A stretch of 19,465 bases of DNA from Litoreibacter sp. (GCA_013042765.1 JABDPP010000151.1:1-19465); one strand, 5' to 3'. Positions 1 through 7,791 are shown, numbered from the stretch's first letter. Notes: generated by a model from the letters alone, not told the origin. Numbers and translations: made by a program.

Positions 1-1673
1 GGCAAGATGTGGAGAAGACTGGAGCGATCACGCCCGGTGATTTCCTGGTCCTTGTTCAGCGCCGCGGCGGAATTTTTCACGAGATCATCCGCGCCTGCAA
101 GAACCGGAACCTGCCTATGGCCGGCGCGGACCGGTTGCGGGTCGGCGCGGAACTGGGAGTAAAGGATCTCACGTCCCTCCTGTCCTATCTTGCCACACCC
201 GAGAACAATCTTGCGCTCGCTGAGGTGCTGCGGTCGCCTTTGTGCGGCGTGAGTGAGGCGGAGCTGTTCGAGCTCAGTTACGGGCGCGGGCAGAAATACC
301 TGCGGCAGGTTCTCGAAGCACAAAAGGAGCGGTTCCCCGGGATCGTCTCAATGCTCCGGGATCTACGCGCGAAATCCGATTTCATGCGCCCCTACGAGTT
401 GCTGGAATATGCCCTGACTGCACATGGAGGCCGCGAGAGGCTCCTTGCTCGTTTGGGAACCGAAGCGGAAGAAGGGATAGCTGCTCTGTTGGATCAGGCG
501 CTGGCCTATGAGCGTTCCGGGGTTCCAAGCTTGACGGGATTTCTGGCATGGCTGGAAAGCGATGAGGTCGAGATCAAGCGCCAGCTGGAAAGCCGCAGCG
601 ATCAAATCCGGGTCATGACAGTGCACGGGGCCAAAGGGCTGGAGGCACCGATCGTCATTCTCCCCGACAGCGCCACGCCGCGGGAAACCGTGCGCAGCGA
701 AATCCTTTCGCAGGATGGGCTCGCGGTCTGGAAGACCCGGTCCGGGGAAATGCCCGAGGCACAGGTCGCACTGAACGAGGAAATCAAAGCCCGCCAGAGC
801 GAGGAGCGGATGCGGCTTCTCTACGTGGCGATGACCCGCGCGGAGAGCTGGCTCATCGCCTGTGGCGCAGGCGAGCCGCCCAAGGAAGACTCGAAAAGCT
901 GGTATGCGATGATCCGGGCCGGACTTGAGCGCGCCGGTGCAGTGTCAGGCCCCGCAGGCGTCGAGCTACGGTTGAGTTCCTCCGATTGGCCGGCCGATGC
1001 GGTCAACACGCCTCTGGGGGGCAGAGATGACAGTGTTCCAAGTCTGCCCGCATGGGTGGCAGAGATCCCACCAGCGCCGGTCAAACAGCCTGACCCTTTG
1101 TCGCCCTCGGACCTGGGGGGAGAGAAAGCCTTACCCGGCACCGCGGGCGAGGCCTATTCGGAGGAGGAAGCGAAGCTGCGCGGGACGGCATTGCATCTTT
1201 TGCTTGAGCATCTGGGGGACGCGCCCGACAGCGCGCGGGAGGATCGCGCTGCCAGCCTGATGGAGCCATTCGGATTCCCGGATAGTCAGGACCTCATTGC
1301 TCAGGCCAGCGGCGTCTTGGAGGCCCCAGAGCTTCAATTTCTGTTCGGGCCCAACGCGCTGGCGGAGGTTCCCGTGACCGCGCAACTGCCGGAACTGGGA
1401 GGAAGACAAATCTCCGGCGCAATCGATCGCTTGCTGATCACGCCCGAACGAATTCTGGCCGTGGATTTCAAGTCGAACCGCGTGGTTCCCGATTCGCCGC
1501 AGGAGACGCCTGAAGGTTTGCTGCGGCAGATAGGGGCCTATGCCTCGGCTTTGCAGCAGATTTATCCAGACGTGCCCGTTGAAACGGCAATCCTTTGGAC
1601 CCAAACGGCTGAATTGATGCCCCTCCCACACGACATCGTGAGGGACGCGCTTCTGCGCACCCATATATCTTGA
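1..1673 (+). CDS. addA: Double-strand break repair helicase-nuclease AddA, C-terminal part (5' truncated)
   Basis: Only the C-terminal half or so is present; the frame is open to the left edge (family about 1,100 aa), so the GTG at 9 is probably internal. AddA is the ATP-driven 3'-5' helicase and nuclease subunit of AddAB, which resects double-strand breaks for RecA loading. Counting from the GTG, helicase motif TVHGAKGLE lies at 204-212 and RLLYVAMTRA at 269-278, as in UvrD/RecB superfamily 1A helicases. A RecB-type nuclease domain follows: GTALHLLLEHL with His396, AIDRLL with Asp473, VDFKS with Asp486 and Lys488, then Gln507 and Tyr511. All the expected nuclease residues appear intact. In Rhodobacteraceae addB usually precedes addA and trxA follows, which fits. 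Stop TGA at 1671-1673. Very sure of family; the N-terminal ATPase motifs lie off the window. Confidence 0.95.
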   Translation, partial: QDVEKTGAITPGDFLVLVQRRGGIFHEIIRACKNRNLPMAGADRLRVGAELGVKDLTSLLSYLATPENNLALAEVLRSPLCGVSEAELFELSYGRGQKYLRQVLEAQKERFPGIVSMLRDLRAKSDFMRPYELLEYALTAHGGRERLLARLGTEAEEGIAALLDQALAYERSGVPSLTGFLAWLESDEVEIKRQLESRSDQIRVMTVHGAKGLEAPIVILPDSATPRETVRSEILSQDGLAVWKTRSGEMPEAQVALNEEIKARQSEERMRLLYVAMTRAESWLIACGAGEPPKEDSKSWYAMIRAGLERAGAVSGPAGVELRLSSSDWPADAVNTPLGGRDDSVPSLPAWVAEIPPAPVKQPDPLSPSDLGGEKALPGTAGEAYSEEEAKLRGTALHLLLEHLGDAPDSAREDRAASLMEPFGFPDSQDLIAQASGVLEAPELQFLFGPNALAEVPVTAQLPELGGRQISGAIDRLLITPERILAVDFKSNRVVPDSPQETPEGLLRQIGAYASALQQIYPDVPVETAILWTQTAELMPLPHDIVRDALLRTHIS

Positions 1674-1698
1674 CGCCACCGCACAGGGTTCCTAGGTT
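1670..1698 (+). promoter_or_regulatory. Candidate sigma70 promoter of trxA
   Basis: TTGACG at 1670-1675 (5 of 6 to TTGACA) and TAGGTT at 1693-1698 (3 of 6 to TATAAT) are separated by 17 bases. It overlaps the addA stop codon and would leave a leader of about 35 bases before trxA. A good -35 with a poor -10 is common in alphaproteobacteria. By eye only. Confidence 0.4.
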
Positions 1699-1739
1699 CA
1701 CAACTCATTTCAGCAAACAGCCACCTGGAGGGCACAACC

Positions 1740-2060
1740 ATGGCAACCGTCGCCGTCACTGATGACACTTTCGACGCCGAAGTTCGCAACGCGGACGTTC
1801 CGGTGATCGTCGATTTCTGGGCCGAATGGTGTGGCCCCTGCAAACAGATCGGCCCCGCTCTCGAAGAGCTTGCCGCCGAATACGAAGGCAAGATCAAGAT
1901 CGCCAAGGTCAATGTCGATGAGAACCCGAACTCGCCGGCTCAACTTGGCGTTCGCGGCATTCCCGCCCTGTTCATGTTCAAGGACGGTGAGGTTGTCTCC
2001 AACAAGGTTGGCGCTGCCCCGAAAGCCGTATTGCAGAGCTGGATCGACGAGAGCGTCTGA
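1740..2060 (+). CDS. trxA: Thioredoxin
   Basis: A 106-aa single-domain thioredoxin, the usual full length, which reduces cytoplasmic protein disulfides and is recharged by thioredoxin reductase. The active site WCGPC is at about residues 30-34, inside a typical [10 protein letters not shown] context, and the cis-proline is in GIPAL. There is no signal peptide, so it is cytoplasmic. The ATG at 1740 follows a GGAGGG ribosome-binding site with about 8 bases of spacing. It lies 66 bases downstream of addA with a candidate promoter between, and is followed by a strong intrinsic terminator, so it is probably transcribed alone as well as by read-through from addA. Two peroxiredoxins encoded further along (13645-14668) could be among the enzymes it reduces; that is inference. 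Confidence 0.97.
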   Translation: MATVAVTDDTFDAEVRNADVPVIVDFWAEWCGPCKQIGPALEELAAEYEGKIKIAKVNVDENPNSPAQLGVRGIPALFMFKDGEVVSNKVGAAPKAVLQSWIDESV

Positions 2061-2083
2061 TCCCACCCCTGTCATTGAATTAA

Positions 2084-2119
2084 AAAGGGCGCTCCGTCAG
2101 TCGGAGCGCCCTTTCTTTT
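2084..2119 (+). terminator. Rho-independent terminator of trxA
   Basis: A perfect 10-bp stem, GGGCGCTCCG (2087-2096) with CGGAGCGCCC (2102-2111), has a 5-base loop and is followed by TTTCTTTTT. The flanking AAA and TTT extend the pairing. It starts 24 bases after the trxA stop. The A-run on the left could also let it act on the minus strand. Confidence 0.92.
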
Positions 2120-2135
2120 TGTCTGTTCTTTCCGG

Positions 2136-2166
2136 AGAAAAGCCCGGGCCGATGGTCTGGCCCGGG
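2136..2166 (-). terminator. Rho-independent terminator of glnK-amtB
   Basis: On the + strand, CCCGGGCC (2143-2150) pairs with GGCCCGGG (2159-2166) over an 8-base loop. Read on the minus strand the hairpin is followed by CTTTTCT. It lies 28 bases beyond the amtB stop, back to back with the trxA terminator. Confidence 0.8.
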
Positions 2167-2194
2167 AGAGTTTAGGCTGTTCGGAAGGGAGATA

Positions 2195-3502
2195 TCAGCC
2201 TTTTGTGAATTCCGGATAGGCTTCCATGCCCAGCTCTTCGACGTCGAGGCCGTTGACCTCGGCTTCTTCGCTGACACGGATACCCATGGTCGCCTTCAGG
2301 ATGAACCAAACCACGAGGCTGGCTACGAAGGTGAACACGCCGTAAGCGATGATACCGGTCAGCTGAGTCATGAGGCTGGCTTCACCGTAGAAGACAACAG
2401 CGATGGTGCCCCAGATACCTGCGAACAGGTGTACCGGGATAGCGCCGACAACGTCGTCGATCTTGAACTTGTCCAGAAGCGGAACTGTGAAGACCACGAT
2501 CACACCACCGATGGCACCGATCCACAGGGCACCGAACAGGGTGGGTGCAAGCGGTTCAGCCGTGATGGCCACGAGGCCAGCCAGAGCGCCGTTGAGCACC
2601 ATGGTAAGGTCGGGCTTGCCATAGACCATTTGGGTCAGGATCAGAGCGGTAACCGCACCGGCAGCGGCAGCCATGTTGGTGTTGGCGAAGATGCGCGATA
2701 CGTCGGACACGTCACCCACGGTGCCCATGGCAAGCTGCGAGCCGCCATTGAAGCCAAACCAACCAAGCCACAGGATAAACGTACCCAGGGTGGCAAGCGC
2801 GAGGTTCGAGCCCGGCATCGGATTGACCTTGCCGTCCTTGTACTTGCCCAGACGCGGACCCAGCACGATGGCACCAGCCAGAGCAGCCCAGCCGCCCACG
2901 GAGTGCACAACGGTCGAACCGGCAAAGTCGGAGAAGCCCCTATTGGACAACCAACCGCCGCCCCACTGCCAGGAACCGGAAATCGGGTACATGAAACCAG
3001 TCAGGACAACAACGAATATCAGGAAGGGCCAGAGCTTGATCCGCTCAGCAACTGCACCGGACACGATGGACGCGGTAGCTGCGACGAACACCAACTGGAA
3101 GAAGAAGTCCGAGCCCACCGAGGCGTAATCCAACGCCGCATCCGCAGCAGCAACACCGACAGGGTCGAGCACCGTCTGGCCGCCGAGGGCAAAAAAGCCG
3201 TTGAAGTCACCGGGATACATAGTGTTGAAGCCCACGAGCCAGTACATGATGGCTGCGATGGAGAAGAGCCCGATGTTCTTGGTCATCTGCATCGTGACGT
3301 TCTTGGAACGCACGAGGCCGCCTTCAAGCATGGCAAAGCCTGCAGCCATGAAGAACACAAGGAAGCCTGCCATGCAGAACAGCAGGGTGGTCATGATATA
3401 GGGGCCGATTTCATCGAACCCGGGCGCTGCGTCCTGCGCCAGGGCCATGCCCGGCAGCACAACGGCCGCGGTCAAGGCAGGAAGGAATTTTTTCAGTTGC
3501 AT
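2195..3502 (-). CDS. amtB: Ammonium transporter (Amt/MEP/Rh family)
   Basis: A 435-aa inner-membrane ammonium channel. A signal peptide (residues 1 to about 22, ending ALA-Q) precedes roughly 11 hydrophobic segments, as is usual for proteobacterial AmtB. The family's twin pore histidines are visible at His200 (STVVHSVGG) and His358 (AIPVHLFAG). The conserved aspartate of the DFAGSTVVH motif is Asp192. I chose the ATG at 3500-3502 because AAGGGA lies about 9 bases upstream and the signal peptide begins there. The frame is open to 3535, but that would abut the glnK stop and add an untypical 11-residue leader. It is 29 bases downstream of glnK, the standard operon in which GlnK blocks the channel when nitrogen is plentiful. 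Length and key residues are normal. Confidence 0.96.
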   Translation of the reverse strand: MQLKKFLPALTAAVVLPGMALAQDAAPGFDEIGPYIMTTLLFCMAGFLVFFMAAGFAMLEGGLVRSKNVTMQMTKNIGLFSIAAIMYWLVGFNTMYPGDFNGFFALGGQTVLDPVGVAAADAALDYASVGSDFFFQLVFVAATASIVSGAVAERIKLWPFLIFVVVLTGFMYPISGSWQWGGGWLSNRGFSDFAGSTVVHSVGGWAALAGAIVLGPRLGKYKDGKVNPMPGSNLALATLGTFILWLGWFGFNGGSQLAMGTVGDVSDVSRIFANTNMAAAAGAVTALILTQMVYGKPDLTMVLNGALAGLVAITAEPLAPTLFGALWIGAIGGVIVVFTVPLLDKFKIDDVVGAIPVHLFAGIWGTIAVVFYGEASLMTQLTGIIAYGVFTFVASLVVWFILKATMGIRVSEEAEVNGLDVEELGMEAYPEFTKG

Positions 3503-3531
3503 AGTACTTAGTCCCTTTGGAAACGCGCCGC

Positions 3532-3870
3532 TCACAGCGCTTCTTCGTTTGTCTCGCCGGTGCGCACGCGAACCGCTTGCGACACGTCCAGAACGAAAAT
3601 CTTGCCGTCGCCGATCTTGTCGGTCTTGGCTGTGCTCGCGATGGTCTCGACGACCTGATCGGCCATGGCTGCAGAGACAACCACTTCCAATTTCACTTTC
3701 GGCACAAAGTTCACGGCGTATTCCGCGCCACGATAGATTTCGGTGTGGCCGGATTGGGAGCCGAAGCCCTTGATCTCGGTCACCATCATTCCGCGCACGC
3801 CAATGGATGTCAGCGCCTCGCGGACCTCCTCCAGTTTGAACGGTTTGATTGCTGCAATGATTAGTTTCAC
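3532..3870 (-). CDS. glnK: Nitrogen regulatory protein PII (GlnK type)
   Basis: A 112-aa PII protein, full length. It is a trimeric cytoplasmic sensor of 2-oxoglutarate, ATP/ADP and uridylylation state. The T-loop carries YRGAEY at 46-51, with Tyr51 the expected uridylylation site. The second PII signature is seen at GDGKIFVLDV, and the C-terminal RVRTGE is intact. The start is a GTG (3868-3870) giving the family N-terminus MKLIIAAIKPFKLEE, with GGAAGGG about 8 bases upstream. It leads the glnK-amtB operon, which argues for GlnK rather than GlnB. Expression is expected to rise under nitrogen limitation through NtrC. No perfect -24/-12 promoter was found; in Rhodobacter capsulatus NtrC works with sigma70, so this is not a contradiction. 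Confidence 0.95.
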   Translation of the reverse strand: MKLIIAAIKPFKLEEVREALTSIGVRGMMVTEIKGFGSQSGHTEIYRGAEYAVNFVPKVKLEVVVSAAMADQVVETIASTAKTDKIGDGKIFVLDVSQAVRVRTGETNEEAL

Positions 3871-4125
3871 AGGTTTGCCCTTCCAGCTGCGCCTCGGGTG
3901 AGGCTTCTCATGACTGCAAAACAGTGCGAAAGGGGGGATGCTTCAACGTTCTGCTAACGAAATTTGAGGGGCTCACGGCGGAATCATATTTTATTTGCAC
4001 AAAAATTAGCCGTTGCACATTAATTGAGCACAAATAGGACAGCAGATCGAATCCTTTTGCTCCACTTTCGACTCGCCGACCCCTATGTTAGGGGTCAGAA
4101 AAAAAGAGCAGGCGGCGCTAAACCC
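3871..4125. other. Divergent glnK / PBP intergenic region with TTGCAC direct repeat
   Basis: This AT-richer 255-base gap holds the upstream signals of two divergent genes. TTGCAC occurs at 3995-4000 and again at 4013-4018, 18 bases apart in the same direction. For the + strand gene, TTGCAC at 3995 followed 18 bases later by ATTAAT (4019-4024) could be a weak promoter. For glnK, the minus strand near 3915-3931 reads CGCAC, then TTGCA, like a sigma54 site but with GG-GC spacing one base short. No gene was recognised in it. Confidence 0.35.
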
Positions 4126-6264
4126 ATGGCGAAATCCGGCAAGAAGAAACCGCTCGTGGCGGAGCGCAGATACCCGAAGAAGACGGCGAAGAAGCGCAAA
4201 CCCGCTGCGCGCTCCCGAAAGTCCGGCCCGACCAAACGGCGGGGGCTTCTGCGCCGAATAATAATGGCGCCTTTCAGGTTCCTCTTCCGGCTCATGACGC
4301 GCCTTGCCTTGCGTATAGCGATGGTGGGGATCCTCGTGATCGCTGCAGCTATAGGCTACACCTACCTTACGCTTCCTCCGCTCGAAGCTCTGATTGACGG
4401 CCGAACTCGCGGCTCGGTCACGATGTTGGATCGGCAGGGCGCCGTGTTCGCGTGGCGGGGAGACCAGTTTGGCGGACCGATTTCCGCCGCGGCCGTCTCC
4501 CCCAACCTGAAAAATGCGGTCATCGCGACCGAGGACAAACGCTTTTACCGGCATTTTGGAATTTCACCGCGCGGCGTCGCCAGCGCGATCCGTATCAATT
4601 TGCGCGAGGGACGCGGCGCGCTGCAAGGCAATGGCGGCTCGACCATAACCCAGCAGACAGCCAAGCTGCTCTGTCTAGGCGTTCCCTACGATACGGACAA
4701 GTGGAAGAGCGAAGCAGCCTACGAGGCGGATTGCCGACGCACGACAATGTCCCGCAAGATCAAGGAAGCGATCTATGCGCTGGCGATGGAGCTGAAATAC
4801 TCCAAGGACGAAATTCTTACAGTTTATCTCAACCGCGCCTATCTCGGGGCCGGCTCGCGCGGATTCGAAGCCGCCAGCCAGCGCTATTTCAGCAAGTCCA
4901 GTCGGCAGTTAAATGTCGCAGAGGGCGCGATGCTGGCCGGTCTTCTGAAAGCGCCCTCGGCCTATGCCCCGACCAACAACCTGAAACGCTCACAGAACCG
5001 TGCCAGCGTCGTGGTCAACCTGATGCAGGAGCAATCCTATATCTCCTCGGCTGAGGCGGCTGCAGCAAAATCTTCCCCGGCGACTTTGTCAGCCGCCGCC
5101 ACTGCGCAGGCTGGCGGATATTTTGCGGATTGGATCATGGACAGTGCACCATCTTTCCTGACCCGCGACACCACCGAAGACGTCGTTATCAAAACGACCT
5201 TCGATGCACGCCTGCAGAAGGCAGCAGAAGACGCGCTGAGCGCTGTTTTCGAGAACAAGGTTCGCAAGGGCTCCAAAGCGCAGGCCGCTATCGTCGTCAT
5301 GTCGTCTGACGGAGCCGTGCGGGCCGTGGTCGGAGGGCGCACCGAAAAAGTCGTGGGTGCGTTCAATCGCGCCACACAGGCCAAACGCCAGACGGGCTCC
5401 GCCTTCAAGCCATTTGTCTATGCGGCGGCCATGGATTTCGGATTTCAGTACGATTCAATCGTCGAGGATGCGCCCTTTACCATAGATATCCCGGGATCAG
5501 GCCCCTGGAGCCCGCAGAACTATACGCGTGATTTCAAGGGTCCGATGACGCTGACGGACGCACTTCGCCAGTCGATCAATACCGTCGCCGTCAAAGTGTC
5601 CGAGGAGGTTGGGCGTGAAAACGTGCGAGGCGTGGCAGAAGCCTTCGGGATCGACAACAAGTTGGCGAATGGGCCCGCACTCGCGCTCGGCGCATCGGAA
5701 AGCACCTTGCTGGAAATGACCGGGGCCTATGCCGGGATTCTCAATGGGGGCCGTTCTGTCGTCCCCTACGGGCTGACCGAGCTACGTCTGAAAGGCGAGA
5801 ACGCTCCGATCCTCGCGCAGGCTGGCGGCATGGGCGATCGCGTGATCACGCCACAGGCAGCACAGCAACTGACCTACATGATGCATCGTGTCATCACCGA
5901 CGGCACCGGACGCAGGGCACAGATGAATGGTCGTGAGGCGGCCGGAAAATCCGGGACCACGCAAGCCGCGCGGGATGCCTGGTTCATTGGGTTCACTGCA
6001 CAATACGTGGTGGGTGTCTGGATGGGCTACGACGACAACACGCCCCTGACCGGGGTTACCGGCGGCGGTCTTCCGGCGGAAATCTGGCGGGAGACGATGG
6101 TGCGGGTCAGCGAGGGGTTACCCTCGGAGCCTTTGCCGATGCTACGCCCTGCTTTCCCACCCAGCGCGGATGGTTTCGTACCGTTCGATCGGCGCAGGCC
6201 ACGCAGCGATGTATCGGCCGAAGACATCATCCTCGACGTGCTGAGCAGAATCTTCGGGCGCTAG
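4126..6264 (+). CDS. Bifunctional class A penicillin-binding protein (PBP1A-like glycosyltransferase/transpeptidase)
   Basis: A 712-aa inner-membrane peptidoglycan synthase that polymerises lipid II and cross-links stem peptides in the periplasm. A very basic cytoplasmic tail (about residues 1-60) precedes one membrane segment at about 64-83. The GT51 domain shows ATEDKRFYRHFG (134-145, catalytic Glu136) and GNGGSTITQQ (168-177). The transpeptidase domain shows SAFK (425-428, catalytic Ser425), SIN (483-485) and KSGTT (608-612), so both activities look intact. The ATG at 4126 is chosen because AGGCGG lies nearby and the basic tail starts there; the frame is open up to a TTG at 4024. Between the GT51 motifs is an insertion with two cysteines (Cys183, Cys204). 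It converges with mlaC, 4 bases apart. The exact class (1A versus other class A PBPs) is not certain. Confidence 0.94.
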   Translation: MAKSGKKKPLVAERRYPKKTAKKRKPAARSRKSGPTKRRGLLRRIIMAPFRFLFRLMTRLALRIAMVGILVIAAAIGYTYLTLPPLEALIDGRTRGSVTMLDRQGAVFAWRGDQFGGPISAAAVSPNLKNAVIATEDKRFYRHFGISPRGVASAIRINLREGRGALQGNGGSTITQQTAKLLCLGVPYDTDKWKSEAAYEADCRRTTMSRKIKEAIYALAMELKYSKDEILTVYLNRAYLGAGSRGFEAASQRYFSKSSRQLNVAEGAMLAGLLKAPSAYAPTNNLKRSQNRASVVVNLMQEQSYISSAEAAAAKSSPATLSAAATAQAGGYFADWIMDSAPSFLTRDTTEDVVIKTTFDARLQKAAEDALSAVFENKVRKGSKAQAAIVVMSSDGAVRAVVGGRTEKVVGAFNRATQAKRQTGSAFKPFVYAAAMDFGFQYDSIVEDAPFTIDIPGSGPWSPQNYTRDFKGPMTLTDALRQSINTVAVKVSEEVGRENVRGVAEAFGIDNKLANGPALALGASESTLLEMTGAYAGILNGGRSVVPYGLTELRLKGENAPILAQAGGMGDRVITPQAAQQLTYMMHRVITDGTGRRAQMNGREAAGKSGTTQAARDAWFIGFTAQYVVGVWMGYDDNTPLTGVTGGGLPAEIWRETMVRVSEGLPSEPLPMLRPAFPPSADGFVPFDRRRPRSDVSAEDIILDVLSRIFGR

Positions 6265-6278
6265 AGCTTCAGCCGAAG
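6252..6278. other. Inverted repeat across the convergent PBP/mlaC stops
   Basis: CTTCGG (6252-6257) and CCGAAG (6273-6278) flank a 15-base loop holding both stop codons. There is no T-run on either side, so it is at best a weak bidirectional terminator. Confidence 0.25.
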
Positions 6279-6865
6279 TTTGCAAGGTCAGCTGTCAGGC
6301 GGTCAATGTTTCCACCGCGTTTATCAAGCATCGCTCCAATCTCGGCACGCTCCGAGGTCAGGGTATTTACCCCCTCAATGATGATATTGAAGATCTTCGG
6401 GCTGCCACTGCGGTCGGAAACAAGCCATGTGACTTCAAAGGGCGCAGAGCCTTTCAGAACAGCCGTGGATTTGACCTCGATGCTGCGCTTTGAAGCGCGG
6501 GAGCCATCGACAACGATCTCACCACCGACAAATTCACGGAACCTGCGCCCGTATTTCTGCGTGAAGTAGTTTTTGAACGCATTGGTATAGGCCAGAATCT
6601 GGGTATTTGTCGCCGTGCGGCGCGCCGGACCCAGCGTCGTCAGTGCGATAATGTTAACATCAGCATACCGCGTGAAAACGCGTTCGAAATCGCTCATCAT
6701 CCGGCTTTCGGATTTCCCCGAAGCAATGATCTTGTTGATGTCTTTAACCGCGTTCTTGACCAGAAACTCTGCCTGAGCCCCTGTCAGCGCCGAGGCCGGC
6801 GCCACCAATCCAGCACTCAGAACAGCCGCTCCAAGGCCTACTGAAAACTGTCTGCGGTCGATCAT
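6269..6865 (-). CDS. mlaC: MlaC/Ttg2D-family periplasmic phospholipid-binding protein
   Basis: A 198-aa periplasmic shuttle that carries phospholipid between the outer-membrane MlaA complex and the inner-membrane MlaFEDB ABC transporter. The N-terminus DRRQFSVG followed by a mild hydrophobic stretch and ASA-L (cleavage after about Ala26) looks like a twin-arginine signal rather than a plain Sec signal. The body shows the family pattern YTNAFKNYFTQKYGRRF and the C-terminal region ending in ANFG; the length is normal. The ATG at 6863-6865 is chosen because it sits one base after the mlaA stop (TAACATG), with GGAAGAG inside the mlaA tail as ribosome-binding site. A Met five codons upstream is possible. 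The frame stays open to 6991, but that part overlaps mlaA. The junction implies translational coupling. No mlaFED genes are in the window. Confidence 0.9.
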   Translation of the reverse strand: MIDRRQFSVGLGAAVLSAGLVAPASALTGAQAEFLVKNAVKDINKIIASGKSESRMMSDFERVFTRYADVNIIALTTLGPARRTATNTQILAYTNAFKNYFTQKYGRRFREFVGGEIVVDGSRASKRSIEVKSTAVLKGSAPFEVTWLVSDRSGSPKIFNIIIEGVNTLTSERAEIGAMLDKRGGNIDRLTADLANFG

Positions 6866-6866
6866 G

Positions 6867-7613
6867 TTACTCTTCCCCATAGATATCCTCGTAGGGATCA
6901 AAATATTCCGGTTCCTGATCGCGGGCCAGCTTGAACCGCCGGTTTTGAAGGTAGAGCAAGCGGGCCTGAGCATAACCGTCTTCGCTTTCATATAGAATCG
7001 AATCTACCAGATCGGAATAGCGATACCGATCACCAAATCGTGCAGCCACTCCAGTCGCCACGGCCGCAGTCCGATCTTGACCCTTCAGAACAGCATTCAG
7101 CGGATAAATGACCGTATCCACGATACGGCCGATCGCATGCCGGGACGTACTTGGTCCGACGACCGGCAACTCGATATACTCACCTTCCGGCTGGCCCCAG
7201 ACATGAAGTGTCTCACCGAAGTCAGTCGGGTCATGCGGGAGACCAGCTTCCGTCGCCACGTCCATGACCCCCACAAACCCGAAAGTCGTATTGATCAGGA
7301 ACCGGAACGTATTTGACCCGGCCTGCTCAATTCGACCCTGCAGCAGGTTGTTGAGCACATGCCCCGGCTCATTCAGGTTTGAGGCAACGTTTCCAACAAC
7401 GATCCGGACAGGCTCGGGCACGATTGTGCCGTAAGTGTTGGCCGTTGGGCGAACAACAACCCTGTCGATGCCGATATTGAGCTCGTGCATCTTGCGGTTC
7501 TGCTCTTCGTTAGGGTCTTCGATCTCCGTCGGGATCGGAGCCGGACTACACGCCGAAATCAACCCGACGCACGCCATCACCCCAGCCAACTTTATGATCT
7601 TTCCTAGAGCCAA
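6867..7613 (-). CDS. mlaA: MlaA (VacJ) family outer-membrane lipoprotein
   Basis: A lipoprotein of about 248 aa that removes misplaced phospholipids from the outer leaflet of the outer membrane and passes them to MlaC. A hydrophobic signal ends in LISAC (lipobox, Cys22 from the TTG start). MlaA family blocks follow: NRKMHELN, a NNLLQGR-like stretch, RFLINTTFGFVGVMDVA and DFGETLHVWG with ELPVVGPSTSR. I prefer the TTG at 7611-7613 because GGAG lies 6 bases upstream. That GGAG is part of an alternative in-frame GTG start at 7623-7625, which has no evident ribosome-binding site of its own. The C-terminus is acidic (EPEYFDPYEDIYGEE). It is the first gene of the mlaA-mlaC pair and is divergent from the secretion exporter. 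Confidence 0.92.
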   Translation of the reverse strand: MALGKIIKLAGVMACVGLISACSPAPIPTEIEDPNEEQNRKMHELNIGIDRVVVRPTANTYGTIVPEPVRIVVGNVASNLNEPGHVLNNLLQGRIEQAGSNTFRFLINTTFGFVGVMDVATEAGLPHDPTDFGETLHVWGQPEGEYIELPVVGPSTSRHAIGRIVDTVIYPLNAVLKGQDRTAAVATGVAARFGDRYRYSDLVDSILYESEDGYAQARLLYLQNRRFKLARDQEPEYFDPYEDIYGEE

Positions 7614-7646
7614 AATACACTCCACCTAACGGCACATTTGAGCAGC

Positions 7647-7674
7647 AACTTAAAATGAGCCTCGGGATTGGCAA
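7647..7674 (-). promoter_or_regulatory. Candidate promoter of mlaA-mlaC
   Basis: On the minus strand TTGCCA (7669-7674, 5 of 6) is followed after 16 bases by TAAGTT (7647-7652, 3 of 6), about 33 bases ahead of the chosen mlaA start. It is the best candidate seen in the 169-base divergent gap, but weak. Confidence 0.25.
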
Positions 7675-7760
7675 TTCAAAATCGCCTGGGCAGCGAAACT
7701 CCGCACGAATTGGTAATCTTTACGGTCTAACAGGGTCGCGCAAGCGCTTTTCGGATCAGT

Positions 7761-7791
7761 GATGCAACAAAAGTAAAGGTAGATGCAACAA
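7761..7791 (+). repeat. 10-bp direct repeat duplicating the exporter start site
   Basis: GATGCAACAA occurs at 7761-7770 and at 7782-7791. The second copy holds the start codon of the ABC exporter. The first holds an ATG exactly 21 bases upstream in the same frame, which opens a four-codon reading frame (MQQK) closed by TAA at 7774-7776, with a second in-frame stop TAG at 7780-7782. Confidence 0.8.

Noticed and set aside
2429..3511. A 360-codon open frame on the + strand, antisense to amtB
   Set aside because: It runs opposite a clear amtB. Its composition (Gly/His/Glu/Arg rich) is what a reverse-frame reading of a GC-rich membrane protein gives, and it matches no family I know.
3535..3535. 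An upstream start for amtB at 3535
   Set aside because: It would abut the glnK stop and place an untypical segment before the signal peptide; the ATG at 3500-3502 has a ribosome-binding site.
4024..4125. A TTG start at 4024 adding 34 residues to the PBP
   Set aside because: The extra segment has no family similarity and no ribosome-binding site; the ATG at 4126 opens the usual basic tail.
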